A stretch of 64,000 nucleotides of DNA from the NCBI GenBank assembly GCA_028095005.1, contig CM051459.1:113557431-113621430 (forward strand). Direction: 5' to 3'. The notes under the pieces were generated by a model, which had not been told where the DNA came from, did no database searches, and worked only from the letters and a program-made list of their open reading frames with translations. This document shows, piece after piece, positions 38,084 to 50,610 of this stretch; the first letter of the stretch is position 1; the number at the start of each line of letters is the position of its first letter. The translations under genes were made by a program, and so were the position numbers. Origin of the DNA: Rhynchospora pubera. Its lineage: Eukaryota; Streptophyta; Magnoliopsida; Poales; Cyperaceae.

Positions 38084-39200
38084 AGAAAGAGAATCCATAC
38101 CCGGGGAACCTAAAAATCAATCCATATTCATCCTTAGACGTGCAAAGGCCTCTAAAAGTCGAAATGCTTATTACCAACTAAGAGGTCTGAGGGCTCTTAC
38201 CAGTTACCACACCTTTTCTTGTGCAACTGCAAAGGAAACACACTGCTTCTACATGTTGAAGGTCTAGTTTAGTCTAAAATAGCGAAATTGCACATACAAC
38301 TGTATTTTGAAGATCCAGTTTAATCTAAAAAAAAATTAAAATAATTTCAAGCAAATAATTAATGCTAACTAAAATTATATTTATTTTCTATGCATATTTT
38401 TCCATTAAATTTTAAGAATTTGAGAATGTTCAAAGCATAAAAATTGTGGTCAATTTTGTAAACTTTCCATAGAATTTTGAATCACGTCGATCGGAGTTCG
38501 TATGCGAAAGTTATGTCCAAAATACTATTGCTATATCAGCAAATTATAAACTGCACCGCTATTTCCGCTATTATACCGCTATAGCACTCGCTATTTTTCG
38601 CTATTTCACCACTATATCCCACTATTTTCCGCTATAAGTCGCGCTATCGGACGGGCCGTTAAATCTGTAGTGTTGTAGCGGTGTACCAAATAACACCGCT
38701 ATAACGCCGCTATTGCAGCCGCTACGGCCGCTATACGGCCGCTATTTAAAGCTTTTGTAGGTACGCATAAAACAAACACACCAGAATAATACCACCATAC
38801 TACGCTGCTTCTACATGTTGGTAATGGTATGGTAGGTACGCATAAAAACAAACACACCTGAATAATACCGCCATACAGCCCATACTACGCTGCTTCTACA
38901 TGTTGGTAATGGTAGGTACGCATAAAACAAACACACATGAATAATACCACCATACTACGCTGCTTGTACATGTTCGTAATGGTAGGTACGCATAAAAACA
39001 AACACACCTGAATAATACCACCATACTACGCTGCTTCTACTTCTACATGTTCGTAAATCGTAATGGTAGGTACACCAAGATGGAGAACCAAAAAGGAGCA
39101 AAAACACCACCAGCTCTTCTTTTTTTTGCTTTTTGCCTATCCTGCTCTCTCTACCATGAGTGGGCTCTTCTGGGCCGACAGGACTCAAAAACTAGAATAA
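38084..39200. repeat. Repeat-rich spacer: CGCTAT-rich tract and ~75-bp tandem repeat
   Basis: About 38545-38760 is dense in ccgctat / cgctatt in one orientation. It is followed at about 38757-39070 by four units of taggtacgcataaaacaaac ... ccatactacgctgcttctac ... gttggtaatgg, 70-83 bp long with small internal duplications. No gene seen between the CACTA end and the MULE. Confidence 0.8.
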
Positions 39201-40326
39201 TCTTTTATTCCGAAATTTTAAAAAATAATATTAAAATAATATAATCCAATAAAATTAATATCAATTTAATCAATTTAATATAAATAGTATCGTAAGATCG
39301 GAATCCTGGATTCCGAACGTTAGATCGGATTCTCAGATTCCGATCTAACGTTAGATCGGATTCTAGGATTCCGATCTAACGTTAGATCGGAATCCTGGAT
39401 TCCGAACAGTGCTGTAACTGCTCAATTTTGTCGTTTTTCATGGTTTTATTGTACTTCTATCATAAAAATTAATTAAATATGTAAAATTTTGAATATTAAA
39501 ATAATATATTATAAAATTTTAGTAATATATTTTGAAGATAAAATAATAAATTAATATATTTTATTTTACTTCTATTTATAAACATTAATTAAATATAAAA
39601 TTTTAATATTAAATTAATATATTATAAAATTAATATATTAAAAAATAATTAAATAATATTATTTAATAATTTGACTTAATTTAATGTAATAAAATCTTAT
39701 TTAGTTGTTTGAAGTAATAAATTTAATTTGATTGAGCTATTATTTTTTTAACTACTTTAATTTAATTTACAAAACAATATAAATTATTAATTTAATTTTA
39801 CAATTTTAATTAAAATATAATTATTAATTTACTATTTTTTAATTAATGAATATGATAATTAATGAATATGATAATTTATTAATAAATCAATTTTAATTAC
39901 CAAAAATATAATATATATATTTAAATTTTAATTTATTAATTAATATAATTAAAATATTTATAATAAATATTATTAAATTAATAAAATAAATAACAGTAAA
40001 AAGGGAAAAAGACCAAAAACTGATTTGATTGGGCGGTGGATTCCTGACATGCTTAGATCGGAATAATAATATTAAAATCATATTAAAATCATATTAAAAT
40101 CATATTAACTATAGAATAATAATAACTATGAAAATGCGATTTAATAATATTAACTATGCATAAAAACATAAATAAGAACAATTTCTAGAAATGGCTTTTA
40201 ATAAGAACAATTATAACACATTTTTGTACAACTATCCAAATTGTACAATTTTTGTACAATGATTATAACAACTATCCAAATTGTACAATTTTTGTATGTG
40301 ATTATAACACATTTTTTTTATTATAA

Positions 40327-41802
40327 TTAGGTGGTTATTATAATTATAATTATAATGAACAACAAAATTATGAGGAAGAAGAACACCAACAACCAAATGC
40401 AACCAATCAAGATGAAGAGAATGAAACCATTACATTAGATTGGGATCCTTGGGACCCTAACAGTATAGATCCTCGTGATAGTACACTTCAGGAAGAAGAA
40501 GGTACATACTACGAGTCTCACACCGGTCAAGGCACTTGGGAACATGGTGGTAGTAGTAGGCAAGAACATGGTGGTAGTAGTAGTAGTAGGCACGGCCGGC
40601 CACAAGAAGAAGAAGATGTCGTTCAAGTAAACGAAGAAAACGAAGAAGAAACACGTCGACTCGATGATTTATACGACCGAGGTCCCGGTTTTCAGTCAGA
40701 CTATGCAACAGGTGAGGACTTTAGTGATGAAGAAGTGGACTTATTTGAGTCAGAGGGAATCGATGGTGGACCCCAATCAAACGTGAACCCCAATCACCAG
40801 TATTACCTTACAGGAAGGACAGAAACATACCATCCCGTAGGGCAATTTCTAGATATTTCTGAGTATAGAAATTCCGTACCTCAACCGTCTCAACCTCATG
40901 GATCAGGGCCATTAGCAGAAGGGACAATTACAGCGCTGATGACTGTGGTAACCATTGATATTGAACGTGGAGAGTTCGAAGTACAGGTGACCAACGAGAA
41001 AGATTTCCCTGGAAGAACGTGGAAGTACAAAGTTCTCATCAACCGCAATTATCAACCGGAAGATCCTCAACTACCGACCAGGCGTGTGACGTGCAAATGT
41101 CAAAAACCTCAACTGACCGGAATACCATGTGCTCATGTTGTTGCCATATGCGGTACATATAGATGGGAAGTAGATGAATTTATAGACCCACTATATAGTA
41201 CAGAGAACATGGTTAAAATATGGTCATCAAGTGACTTCCACTGCTATGAAGACGAAGAGAACTGGCCTCGCTACGATGGACCTGTGGTGTTCCCTGATAA
41301 GAATATGATTAATCGGGGGCGGCGAAAGAAGGACCGTGATTGGATGTGGATGGATGCAATGCGAAATAATAAAAATAAAAAAAGAAGAACCACAGAGGAC
41401 AACAACCCACAACCACCTATCTCTTTGGAGGAACTTCAATCTGGTAGGCGTGCCAACACGCATAGACGAACAAGTAAAAGGAATAGAGCTCCGCCTTCAA
41501 CAGGTAACCGAGGTGAAAGTTCTTTTTCCAGGGAGCCAGTTCAACCTGACCGAAGTTCTGTTAGCGTAGATCCACGAACTCAAAGTCGTATTAGTCTTGG
41601 TATAGGAGGAAATGAACCACGCCGAAATTCCATTAGCGTGGATCCACGCTCAAGTTCTGCTAGGTATGTCACAAGTCAGGGGACATCAATTACAAGGGAT
41701 AGTCAAGGAGCATCGAGTAGCAGAGCACAAACCGGAATACGTGGTGGAATTTTACGTCTTGGCGCAAGAATAACTAATTTTGCAAGAGGAGGAAGAAAAT
41801 AA
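40327..41802 (+). pseudogene. Internally deleted MULE transposase: acidic N-terminal part plus SWIM zinc finger
   Basis: Open frame of 491 codons after a stop at 40324-40326. It could begin at an upstream exon through the AG at 40329-40330, or at an internal ATG. The N-terminal part is Asn/Tyr- then Glu-rich with Gly-Ser runs (GGSSSSR) and EDFSDEE, as in plant MULE transposases before the catalytic domain. It then passes to RRVTCKCQKPQLTGIPCAHV, a SWIM finger (C-x-C-x(n)-C-x-H), followed by DWMWMDAMRN and a basic tail with repeated SVDPR units. The DDE catalytic domain normally between them (several hundred residues) is absent. It might bind element ends but cannot transpose alone. Confidence 0.85.
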
Positions 41803-41896
41803 TAGTAATTTTTATGGTGATAATGTAATATTTAGTTGAATTGTACTTTTATTTAATGTGATAATGTAATAATTGTAATATTCGTAATACTACGTT

Positions 41897-42300
41897 GAAT
41901 CCAGAGCTGTTTTATCAATTGAAAGTGTGACTATATTCATCCTTTGTCATTTTTGTTTTGAACAAATGGTACGCCTAAAAATTTTGAAATTTAAGTTTAG
42001 GAAAATAGGTCCGCCAATTAACAGCTCAGTATTTTTTATACAATTTTTCAGAGCGTATTTCATATTTTTCTAGCGCCAAACTTTTCGAATCCAACGCTGT
42101 TTTTTCACTTGAAAGTGTGACTATCTTCATCCTTTGTCATTTTTGTTTTGAACAAATAGTACGCCTAAAAATTTTAAAATTTAAGTTTAGAAAAATTGGT
42201 CCGCCAATTAACAGCTTAGTATTTTTGTTAGAATTTTTCAGAGCGTATTTTCTATTTTTCTAGCGCCAAACTTTTCGAATCCGGAGCTGTTTTTTCAGTT
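41897..42300. repeat. 190-bp tandem duplication in the MULE 3' region
   Basis: Two full units (from 41897 and 42087), each starting gaatcca(g/a)(a/c)gctgtttt and containing tcctttgtcatttttg and ggtccgccaattaacagc, plus the start of a third at about 42279. Noncoding, downstream of the transposase ORF. Confidence 0.85.
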
Positions 42301-43075
42301 CTAATTTTTCTCATATTTAATTATCAAAATCTTAATTATTAAAAGCAAAAAAAAAAATAAATTAATTACACATAAATTTTCATATGAATTTTTCTTATTT
42401 TTCCGTATTTTTAAAATAATTTTACAATTTATTATCTATTTTTCTAATTAATTAAGTAGTTTATAAACAAATAAAAAGACAACAAAAAAAATCTAATATA
42501 ATTAATAAATTACATATAATTTTAAATTTTATTTTTCCTCATTTTTTCCGATTTTTTAAATATTTTTGGAATATTTTATTTATTTTTTTATTTTTTTATT
42601 TAATTAACTAAATTAAAAACTAATAAACTAAATAAATAAATAATAAAATAAAAAAAAATAAAATTAAACGTACTGTGCTCGCGCGCGGAAAGGAGGTCCG
42701 GATCGGAATCCTAGAATCCGATCTAACGTTAGATCGGAATCTGAGAATCCGATCTAACGTTCGGAATCCAGGATTCCGATCTTACGATACTATTTATATT
42801 AAATTGATTAAATTGATATTAATTTTATTGGATTATATTATTTTAATATTATTTTTTAAAATTTCGGTCTTTTATTAGTGACACTGGTCAACAAAGCCCA
42901 TTTTAACCCTGACCGGGAATTATAAATGCAATCCGTTAAAATACCATCCCGTCATCGCGGGCTATGAGTCTAGAGCGCTAACTTTGGGCCTGTCGCTAAC
43001 TCTGGGCCAGTCTGCTACCGCGACAATTGAACAAACAATTCAGTTAATCAAGTTCAGTTGATTGTATCGTGTTCA

Positions 43076-43436
43076 GTTAAATGCTCAATTTTTTCAGTTT
43101 AATATTTGAAATGAAAATTGATTCACATCCTTGCTGCCTTCATTAAGCCAGCGATCCCTTCATTCAACGCATCTTTTCCTCGTCCAGCGCACTTTATTTC
43201 ATACACAGTGGCGGATCCAAATACAATTGACCTCAGGCACTTGTCTAGGGTCGTCAAGTTAAATGCTCAATTTTTTCAGTTTAATATTTGAAATGAAAAT
43301 TGATTCACATCCTTGCTGCCTTCATCAAGCCAGCGATCCCTTCATTCAACGCATCTTTTCCTCGTCCAGCGCACTTTATTTCATACACAGTGGCGGATCC
43401 AAATACAATTGACCTCAGGCACTTGTCTAGGGTCGT
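43076..43436. repeat. 182-bp tandem duplication
   Basis: Two near-identical units (43076-43257 and 43258-43436) beginning gttaaatgctcaattttttc; one visible C/T difference (cattaagcc versus catcaagcc). Each unit contains cacagtggcggatcc, the left terminus of the element described next, so the duplication copied that end. Confidence 0.9.
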
Positions 43437-43757
43437 TTTTGAAAAAATTAAAGATCCGAATAGTAGGATTTGATAGGTGTCCGGACTTAAAAAAAAATCA
43501 TAGTGCCTAGATTAAAACTCAGAAAATATTGAGCATGCCTAAAAATAATGTGTTAATTCTTTTTGTGTCTTTTGATGATTAAAAGAGAAATAAAAATTAT
43601 GAAAAATTGATTAGATTTATTAAAAGATGATGTATTTTGTAATATTTCAATTATATATTTTAGAATGATTTTATTTATTAAATTTATTATTTATTTTATT
43701 TTTATATTTTATTATATTATAATTGTGTCTGGGTTAAAATTTTTCTGGATCCGCCCC
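43386..43757. mobile_element. Short element with GGCGGATCC termini (probable)
   Basis: Runs from GTGGCGGATCC to CTGGATCCGCC (inverted), with an AT-rich centre and no ORF. The target duplication was not resolved, and an extra left end exists at about 43207 because of the 182-bp duplication. Confidence 0.45.
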
Positions 43758-43759
43758 GG

Positions 43760-44920
43760 TTCGTACGTAAATGTTCCATCATTTGAGTATAAATGTTCAG
43801 TTAGTTGCAATAAAAAAAATAAATATTATAAGAAATAATGTTCATTTTATCAAGTATAAATATTTAGTTTAGTAAGTACAAATATACAGTGGAATAAGTA
43901 CAAATGTTCTGTTAATTGAGTATAAATGTTTTGTTAGTCGTAATAAAAATATAAATGTTATAAGCAAAAATGTTCAAGAATGATATAGCTGTTTAGTTTA
44001 GTAAGAACAAATGTTCAGTTTCGTAAGTACAAATGTTCAGATTATTGCATATAAATGTTCAGTTTATTAAGTATTATTTTTAAATTTTTTTTAATGGGTG
44101 CAATGTCAAGTGAAGGGGTCATGAACCGGACAAAAAACACATGAAAAAAATTAGAACAGGTCATGAACTGGTCTGGTTCAAACTAAATTTTTTCTGACTC
44201 TGCTCCTGATGCGCCTCTCTCCAAGATTGACGCACGACTCTATATAATAAAACCATTAGTTGACGCATTTAACTGAACACATTTGATTATTGAACTGAAT
44301 ATTTCTAACGGACATATGTTAGTCACAGCGATGGTGCGCGATGATTTTTTTAGCGATGACACTTATCATTCCTAATTTGTCATGATGACTTTATAAAATA
44401 CTAATTGTTACGTGAAAACAAATAATTAATTAATTAAGTTATATATGTGTCCAATTAAACAATTCAATGGATAAGTTAATAGTAAAGAAATAATATGTTA
44501 CTAAATTCAGTCAATTTAATTGTAAGTAGTTGAACAGTTTCATTTACATATGTTCTTGAACAGTCTAGATCAAAATATTTAACTGAACAGATGAGGATAA
44601 CTAACTGAACAGATCAAAAAACTAACTGAACAAAACAGAATAACAGTTGCATGTTCATAAATTCTTGAACAGTGTAGATCAAAATATGTAATTGAACAGA
44701 TCAAGATAACTAACTGAATAATTATATTAATTACTTGTGTTATAAATGATTTATGTGTTCAGTTGTGTGCTATATGTGTTTAGTTAATTGTAAAATTTGT
44801 TCTATTAAATGCCACTTGAAAACAACTAATTAATTAATTAAATATTATATGCGTTCAACTTTTTTCTTTGAATATGTGTTGAGTTAAATATTGCATGTGT
44901 TCAGTTAAATATTTCAATGG
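43760..44920. repeat. Degenerate short repeat region (tgttcagtta family)
   Basis: Many variants of aagtacaaatgttcagttta about 20-35 bp apart to ~44090. After a gap, inverted forms (aactaactgaacagatcaag) follow from ~44520 to ~44710, then forward forms to ~44910. No ORF. Confidence 0.7.
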
Positions 44921-46623
44921 ATAACTTAATATAGCACACTTTTTTGAGGCATAACACAATTATTTTATCATATACTATTCAATACTTAAGTTGATCCATT
45001 ACGTAGGCTAAATTAATTCCAAAAAATTAAAACAAGGATACAAAGGGAGCAAATTGCATTGATAGGCGCATTATGAGTGAAATTTACAGAAAATTTGAAT
45101 TTATTACTATACGCAATTAAGAAAATTCGAACTTTATTCATCTCAAATTCAGGTGCCTTGTTGCCAGTCAGTGGAATCTCCTTCAGTACACAAAAATAAA
45201 CCTAATTATATCAAATTGAATGATTAAATTATCGATACAGCAATTCCCTTGAACAGAACCAAATTCGTTTAACAAAGCTCACATGGAAAAATGCATCTAT
45301 AATGATGTGTCTCTTTACAGAGAGGAATGGCCTGATGAGGGATGAAGGGAGGTGATCGGAGAGGAGAAATTGTACGAGGTTTTTCCATCGTACCCGTTAC
45401 AATTAGAGGAGGAGAGATTTCTGATCAGATCAAAAAAGAAAAAATGGAATTGGAAACCTCTCACGTATCGGTCACGTGCTGGGCCATAATCGCACAGCCC
45501 TCGAGCCTGCTTCTTCGAGCGATGAAGAGCGATGGCTTGTAGATGGATGGTGCTAATTAATTTTCTATAATTAAAGCAGCTGGCTGTCATTAACTCTGTC
45601 ATTTTCTTATAGAAAGAAAAAACAAATTCTAATTTTGGAGAATACAAAAGAGAAATTTTATGTGACAGTATAGCAAGTCATACCTTTCTAAATACGACCT
45701 ATATATCTATTTTTTTTAAAAAAAAAAAGAGAGAAAAGATCACTGACTGTTTTTTTTTTTACAACATTACTATATCTAATTAAAATTTTAGTTTTTTTTT
45801 TTCGTTGTTGAGCTACTGTAGCATTAATTGGAAAAGAAAAAAGATCTGTATTTCCACATGATATATAAATGAAAAAAAAAAAACTAGATGCGTAGGTATC
45901 AAATATCATGCTTCTTAAAATGGGATGAGAGGGAAAATAATATAAATTAGCACTTCTGCAGTGGCAGGAGAATACTTCTCATTCTACAGAAAATAAAAGG
46001 ATGGATGAATTCTGAATCTGCAAGGGTGGACAGAATAAATTTTCCATAACCTAAATCCAAGTTGCATCAATTCATCCCATTAAAGGGAGCATACAAATCT
46101 CTAATGTATACACTGCAGATTGTTTGCATCTATGTATTTGGCAATGCTATCTCCACTTGACCACATTTGTCTCCTACTAACCACATGTGACCAAGTGCAA
46201 ACTGAGTTCCTGTTCCTACTTCCTAGACCATGCATTACCCCATATGGGGTTTCAATCAAGAGAGATATTGTGCTATTAGGTGACAATTATGCAATTCGCC
46301 ACGCTGTCATGCCAAATTGCCAATGATGCTATGATGACCACTTTCTTCTTATTTCCACTTTTAACAAAACACTTTAATTAATTTATTATTATTGCGCTGG
46401 TCATTGAATCATAAATCCTTCAAACATCACAGGTACATACTGACGATTAAAAAAAATACTAAAAATTCTAACTTTTACCAATCTTCGACTCTGTTTTATT
46501 TTTGTGGTTGATTTTTTTTTTATTTAGCTAGGTAAAGATTTTATTTTTCTTTTTGAGGGGAATCAACTTGGCTTATTCTCCCATCTGTTAATGGTTGGTT
46601 GACTATATCGGGGTCAAGTGGCT
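44921..46623. other. Spacer without recognised gene
   Basis: AT-rich with poly-A/T runs. Short ORFs at 45315-45647 and 46100-46326 show no family feature. Nothing supported. Confidence 0.5.
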
Positions 46624-46656
46624 AGGGCTGTCGATGAAATTCGTTTACCCATTTAT

Positions 46657-48229
46657 TGTTAGAGTTATGTCCTAGAAGTCAATAATTTAATAACTTAAAT
46701 ATCAGTTTATGTTATGGATGATATTTGATCATTTGTTTCTAGAATTTATTATTGACAGATCATTCAGGTTGAGGATCTGAATTGTGGATCTCTGTGGATC
46801 ATTCATTACAATGACAATAATAAATCTAAATTGACCATAATCTTGATAATTAACAAGGAACATTAATTATCATATAAGATTAGTATGCAAGTTAAGTGAT
46901 GATTAAGTTCTACAAATCATAGGTAAAGAGTTACCAACTTAATTGCATATATGTATGTTATTGGAACATAGCACAGGACTTAATCCAATGAAATAAACAT
47001 ATGGATTGTGTTATGTGTCATTATTTATTTCATATAAGTTTGATTCTAAGTTTGAGATGGTTCAATCTTTCACATGAGGATAGGTTCTATAAATATCGTC
47101 TACTGCTAATTCTTGATAAGGGCTGTTATACGGACTTTATTTATGTTCTCTTGAATTGTGCGGAGAAAGGTTTTTCATCAAGAAAATTGTATGTCCCTCA
47201 TTAGTATACCTAGTGAGTGATGATATCTATTTGGGCCCCTTGATAGAGTTGGATTGTTTGGCTAATTTGTACAATCAACTCTAGATCAAGAAATATATAA
47301 TCTGCAAGAATGACACATTCCTATCTTGAATTATATAATGATATCATGTGGCATAAGAATCAGACAAGAAAATATTTTTATTTTTTATGAAGGATTGAGA
47401 TATTGTAGCAGTACATTTTTTATGGGGTCGTTTGGATCGCTTAGAAATTTGGGGAATTTCTAATTCCTAGGCATAAATTTATTGGGAAGTGTGTAACTTT
47501 GTGAAGAGTTTGGATTGTTTATAATAAATTTATGCCTAGGAATATAAAATTCTCCAAATTCCTCAAATTTTCACTTCAATCCAAACGGCCCCTATGTGAA
47601 TTGGGAATCATAATGTGATGCTAAATACCGTCTATGATTATTAAAAATAAATAACGATTTATTTTTCATGTCCAACATAGCATAAATTCTCAAAGAGTCA
47701 CACAAATATGACTTTAATCACACAATGCATTATTTATTTATTCACAACGGTAAGTACTGTGGAAATATGATAGATGATTAATTAATTATATACTGTTGTG
47801 AACCGTTATAATTAATTAAGTCAATGGGATCGTATAGAAATAAATTAAGGCATTAACTAATCCTAAAATGGTCGCCACCCTTATCTCCTCCCTCTCATTT
47901 GCTCATGTGTTAAGCTCTTTTCTCTCTACTAAATTAAGATTGTTGATTGATGCAAGAGAGAAAACCATGAGGATTAGATTTGTTCTTTGAGTATGCTAGC
48001 ATGTACCTTTTAGAACGTGATTAATCCTCCTTGGTGGACTCGAGGGCGGCTACTAGACGTGGTGGAGGTGGTGGAGAAGGCACGCCATCGATTCCCATGC
48101 CTTGGTCGAACCTCACGGATACGATTCCGCGAGAGGTACAATTCTCCTACCCTTTCTCTTTGTGTGTTGATTGCTTGGCAAGATCTGTTGTTGATTGAGT
48201 TTAATTGAAGTGAATTAGTTGTAATTAGC
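46657..48229. mobile_element. LTR-like block, probably a solo copia-type LTR
   Basis: Begins TGTTAGAGTTATGTCCTAG, the style of start seen in many plant copia LTRs. Near its right side it has attcccatgccttggtcg and acgattccgcgagaggta, which I also associate with such LTR ends. It ends near ttagca at 48229. No internal retrotransposon genes follow. The 5-bp flanks do not match (tttat versus taaaa), so the right border is uncertain. A MITE is nested inside. Confidence 0.5.
47424..47592. mobile_element. MITE, gttTGGAT family, 3-bp target duplication
   Basis: 169 bp with ends GGGGTCGTTTGGAT and ATCCAAACGGCCCC flanked by TAT on both sides. The core gggaagtgtgtaactttgtg is shared with 9306-9446 and 48966-49117. 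Two inverted arms (ttcctaggcataaattt and its complement) could fold into a stem. Confidence 0.85.
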
Positions 48230-48965
48230 ATAAAAATTAAAATTGAGCACTTTCTAATACTTACCCTATCCGTACCACATTTGATAAGACAGGTATGGGT
48301 AAGATTTTATTTTCGTTCGACTAACGGGTAAACTTTTACAAACATGTATGTATATATAATCATATAAATAACATATTTCGCAAGATATGGTATTAGTTTT
48401 AATCTACATCAAAATTAATTTACACTCTATTATATTATAATTTATAATTAGTTATATAGATTTTTTAATGTCAATTTGCATAAGAATAAATTGCATGATT
48501 TTTGTTATATGTAAAGTATTTTCTAAATTATTTTACTTTATCTATATATTTATTTGATTCAATTTATTTAGCACATTGTATATTTTTTTATTAAATTTAT
48601 AATATTATTATTATCTATTACGTACCGTTATCTTATCCTTACCATTAATCCTTAACGGTACGGTATAGTACGGGTAAAGTCATTTTTTAACGAGTACGAG
48701 TTAGATGTGGGTAATGAAAATTTTAACGGGTGCGGATATGAAAATATCTTCTACCGTACTGTACTGTACTCATTGACCGCCCTACTTTGACCATGTTAAA
48801 CAAGCTACTATAATTGTCGTCTAACATGATCAGAGCATAAAAGGTAAAAGGAATCAGACAAGGTGAAAACACAACTGCCTTTTTAGATTTCTCTGAGCTA
48901 GCATATATTCCTTCATTACTTTTCAGTTGAACCAGTGGATATAGCCACCCAATCTTCTTCTTATA

Positions 48966-49117
48966 GTGCGTTTGGATAGGTGTGGGAAGAAGAGAAGGGA
49001 AGAAGTGGGAAGAAGTATCGGGAAGTGTGTAACTTTGTGAAAAGTTTGGATTGTTTATAATTTTTTTTCTTCTTCTTCCTTCTTCTTCTTATTTCTTCCA
49101 ACGATCCAAACGCACCC
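48966..49117. mobile_element. MITE, gttTGGAT family
   Basis: About 152 bp with ends GTGCGTTTGGAT and ATCCAAACGCAC, core gggaagtgtgtaactttgtg, and pyrimidine- or purine-rich arms (gaagaag / cttcttc). Flanking TAG on each side may be the target duplication. Confidence 0.8.
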
Positions 49118-49119
49118 TA

Positions 49120-50528
49120 GCAAAAAGAAATAGTACATGAACAGAGATACAATGCCCGAGCAGCAATGACATTGTAATAGTAATAAAATGAGTACAATTT
49201 ACTACATCCTCTTTTTTATTCTTACAAATTGTTCTTCTTTTTCTGTTAAATTAGCTCACAAGAAATCCCCTGAAATTCATTGATGCCTGGAAGGGTTTTC
49301 TCGTCTACAAGGGCATTACCAGCTGGACTGTTTTGTAATATTTTTTGGAATCTGATCATCAAAATTCATTAATTGAACGCACGTACGAAAGCCAAGAACA
49401 TTAGGTTCATTGAATTATAAGTTCCGTCAACAATTAAATTGTCCTTCAATTACAACATGATGAGAAGAACAAGATTAGGTGCAACCATGTGCAATGTACC
49501 CAATTATAATTAAGTATCAAAACTGAGAAAAACTTGCACTGGTCAAGAAGGCCAACACAATATTTTCAAACCACATGGCATGGATTCCCTTTCTTCCTCT
49601 TTGTCTCTGCACCAACAGCCAATTTGTGGTGAATGATGATTTTGTATAAACTATAATTAAGACTTTTAATTACTTTGTTTACGATTATTATACATGCATC
49701 AATCGAAGAAAAAATTAAAATTGGACGAGTTTGACTTTTCCCCAATATTCTTAAGCACCCAAACTTATTTATTTTTGGTTCACATGATCATTGCTTTATG
49801 ATTGCATATCATCATTATTCAATAAAATGCTTTGGTTTTCCTTCTCATGTTCTCTAAAATTGAATGCACCAAAACAGAGATCATATGTGCCGTGTAGGCC
49901 AACATGAAGAGATTGTGGGAGATTTGTGTGGCTCGTGCCATTACAGAGGTGAAAAATAACCGATAGATATTTGACTTGGGGTCGTTTCGGTAGTAAATAG
50001 TGCCATCAAGAAATAATGAGATATCTCTGTTATGCATGAAATCATTTGTTACAAAATAAAGGAAGAATATAAGAACTAACCTTACAAGGTTGAAGTCAAT
50101 TGACTGTTACATAACTATTAAATGAAATGAACAATTAACATACAAAATACACAAGAGCTTATGAACAAATCAGACATCACTTAGGATCATGAGACACAGT
50201 TAGTTGTGATAATTCTTTCAACCTTATTTTAATAAGCATATTTTCTTTAACCAAACTTTAATAAAAATATGGGCATCAAATAAATATCTTGGTAATTAAG
50301 ATTCATTATATTGTGCAATCAGGATTGTGGCTCAAAATATGGATAATTAATGCTGCAAAAACAAACAAATCTTATGTGGCTAATAATAAATAATGATCAT
50401 TACTAATGTATTATTATACTCCCAGACAGTTTTTCAAACTAACTAACGGCATAATTGCATGAAGTGTGGTAGTTGCAAACAAGCAATTAAACATGATTTC
50501 TTTATTGCACTAGATACTCACAGCAGGC
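49120..50528. other. Spacer and upstream region of the WAT1-like gene
   Basis: AT-rich intergenic DNA. A small minus-strand ORF at 49819-50037 shows no recognisable family. No repeat defined. Confidence 0.5.
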
Positions 50529-50529
50529 A

Positions 50530-50538
50530 CTTTATAAG
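50530..50538 (+). promoter_or_regulatory. Putative TATA box of the WAT1-like gene
   Basis: ctttataag lies about 75-80 bp before the ATG at 50611 and is followed by a CT- and CA-rich leader, a plausible core promoter position. Confidence 0.5.
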
Positions 50539-50610
50539 ACAAGAATTGCTCTATCAAGCTTCACAAACACATCATCTCTAATTTCTCTGTACCTGGAAAA
50601 GAAAGGAGAC

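Larger units (their letters stand above)
39210..42867. mobile_element. Mutator-like element (MULE) with 167-bp terminal inverted repeats
   Basis: The terminal inverted repeats at 39210-39376 and 42701-42867 match over their full length by eye. The element is flanked by a perfect 9-bp target duplication TCTTTTATT (39201-39209 and 42868-42876), the Mutator hallmark. The ends begin CCGAAATTTT. The inner parts of the TIRs contain nested palindromic copies of ttagatcgga...tccgatctaa. The single ORF (40327-41802) keeps a transposase SWIM zinc finger but no catalytic core, so the element is non-autonomous. Confidence 0.95.
46624..48783. mobile_element. Older element split by the LTR-like block (tentative)
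   Basis: The left side starts TAGGGCTGTCGATGAAA and the right side ends TCATTGACCGCCCTA, an imperfect inverted pair. Inside, both sides have taccc / gggta-rich sequence. The LTR-like block and a MITE lie within. No target duplication found, so the call is weak. Confidence 0.4.

Noticed and set aside
40735..41802. Taking the SWIM-containing ORF as a host gene
   Set aside because: It sits between 167-bp TIRs with a 9-bp target duplication and continues upstream to 40327; it is a MULE transposase remnant.
45315..45647. 110-codon minus-strand ORF
   Set aside because: Low-complexity, no recognisable motif, overlapped by an ORF on the other strand.
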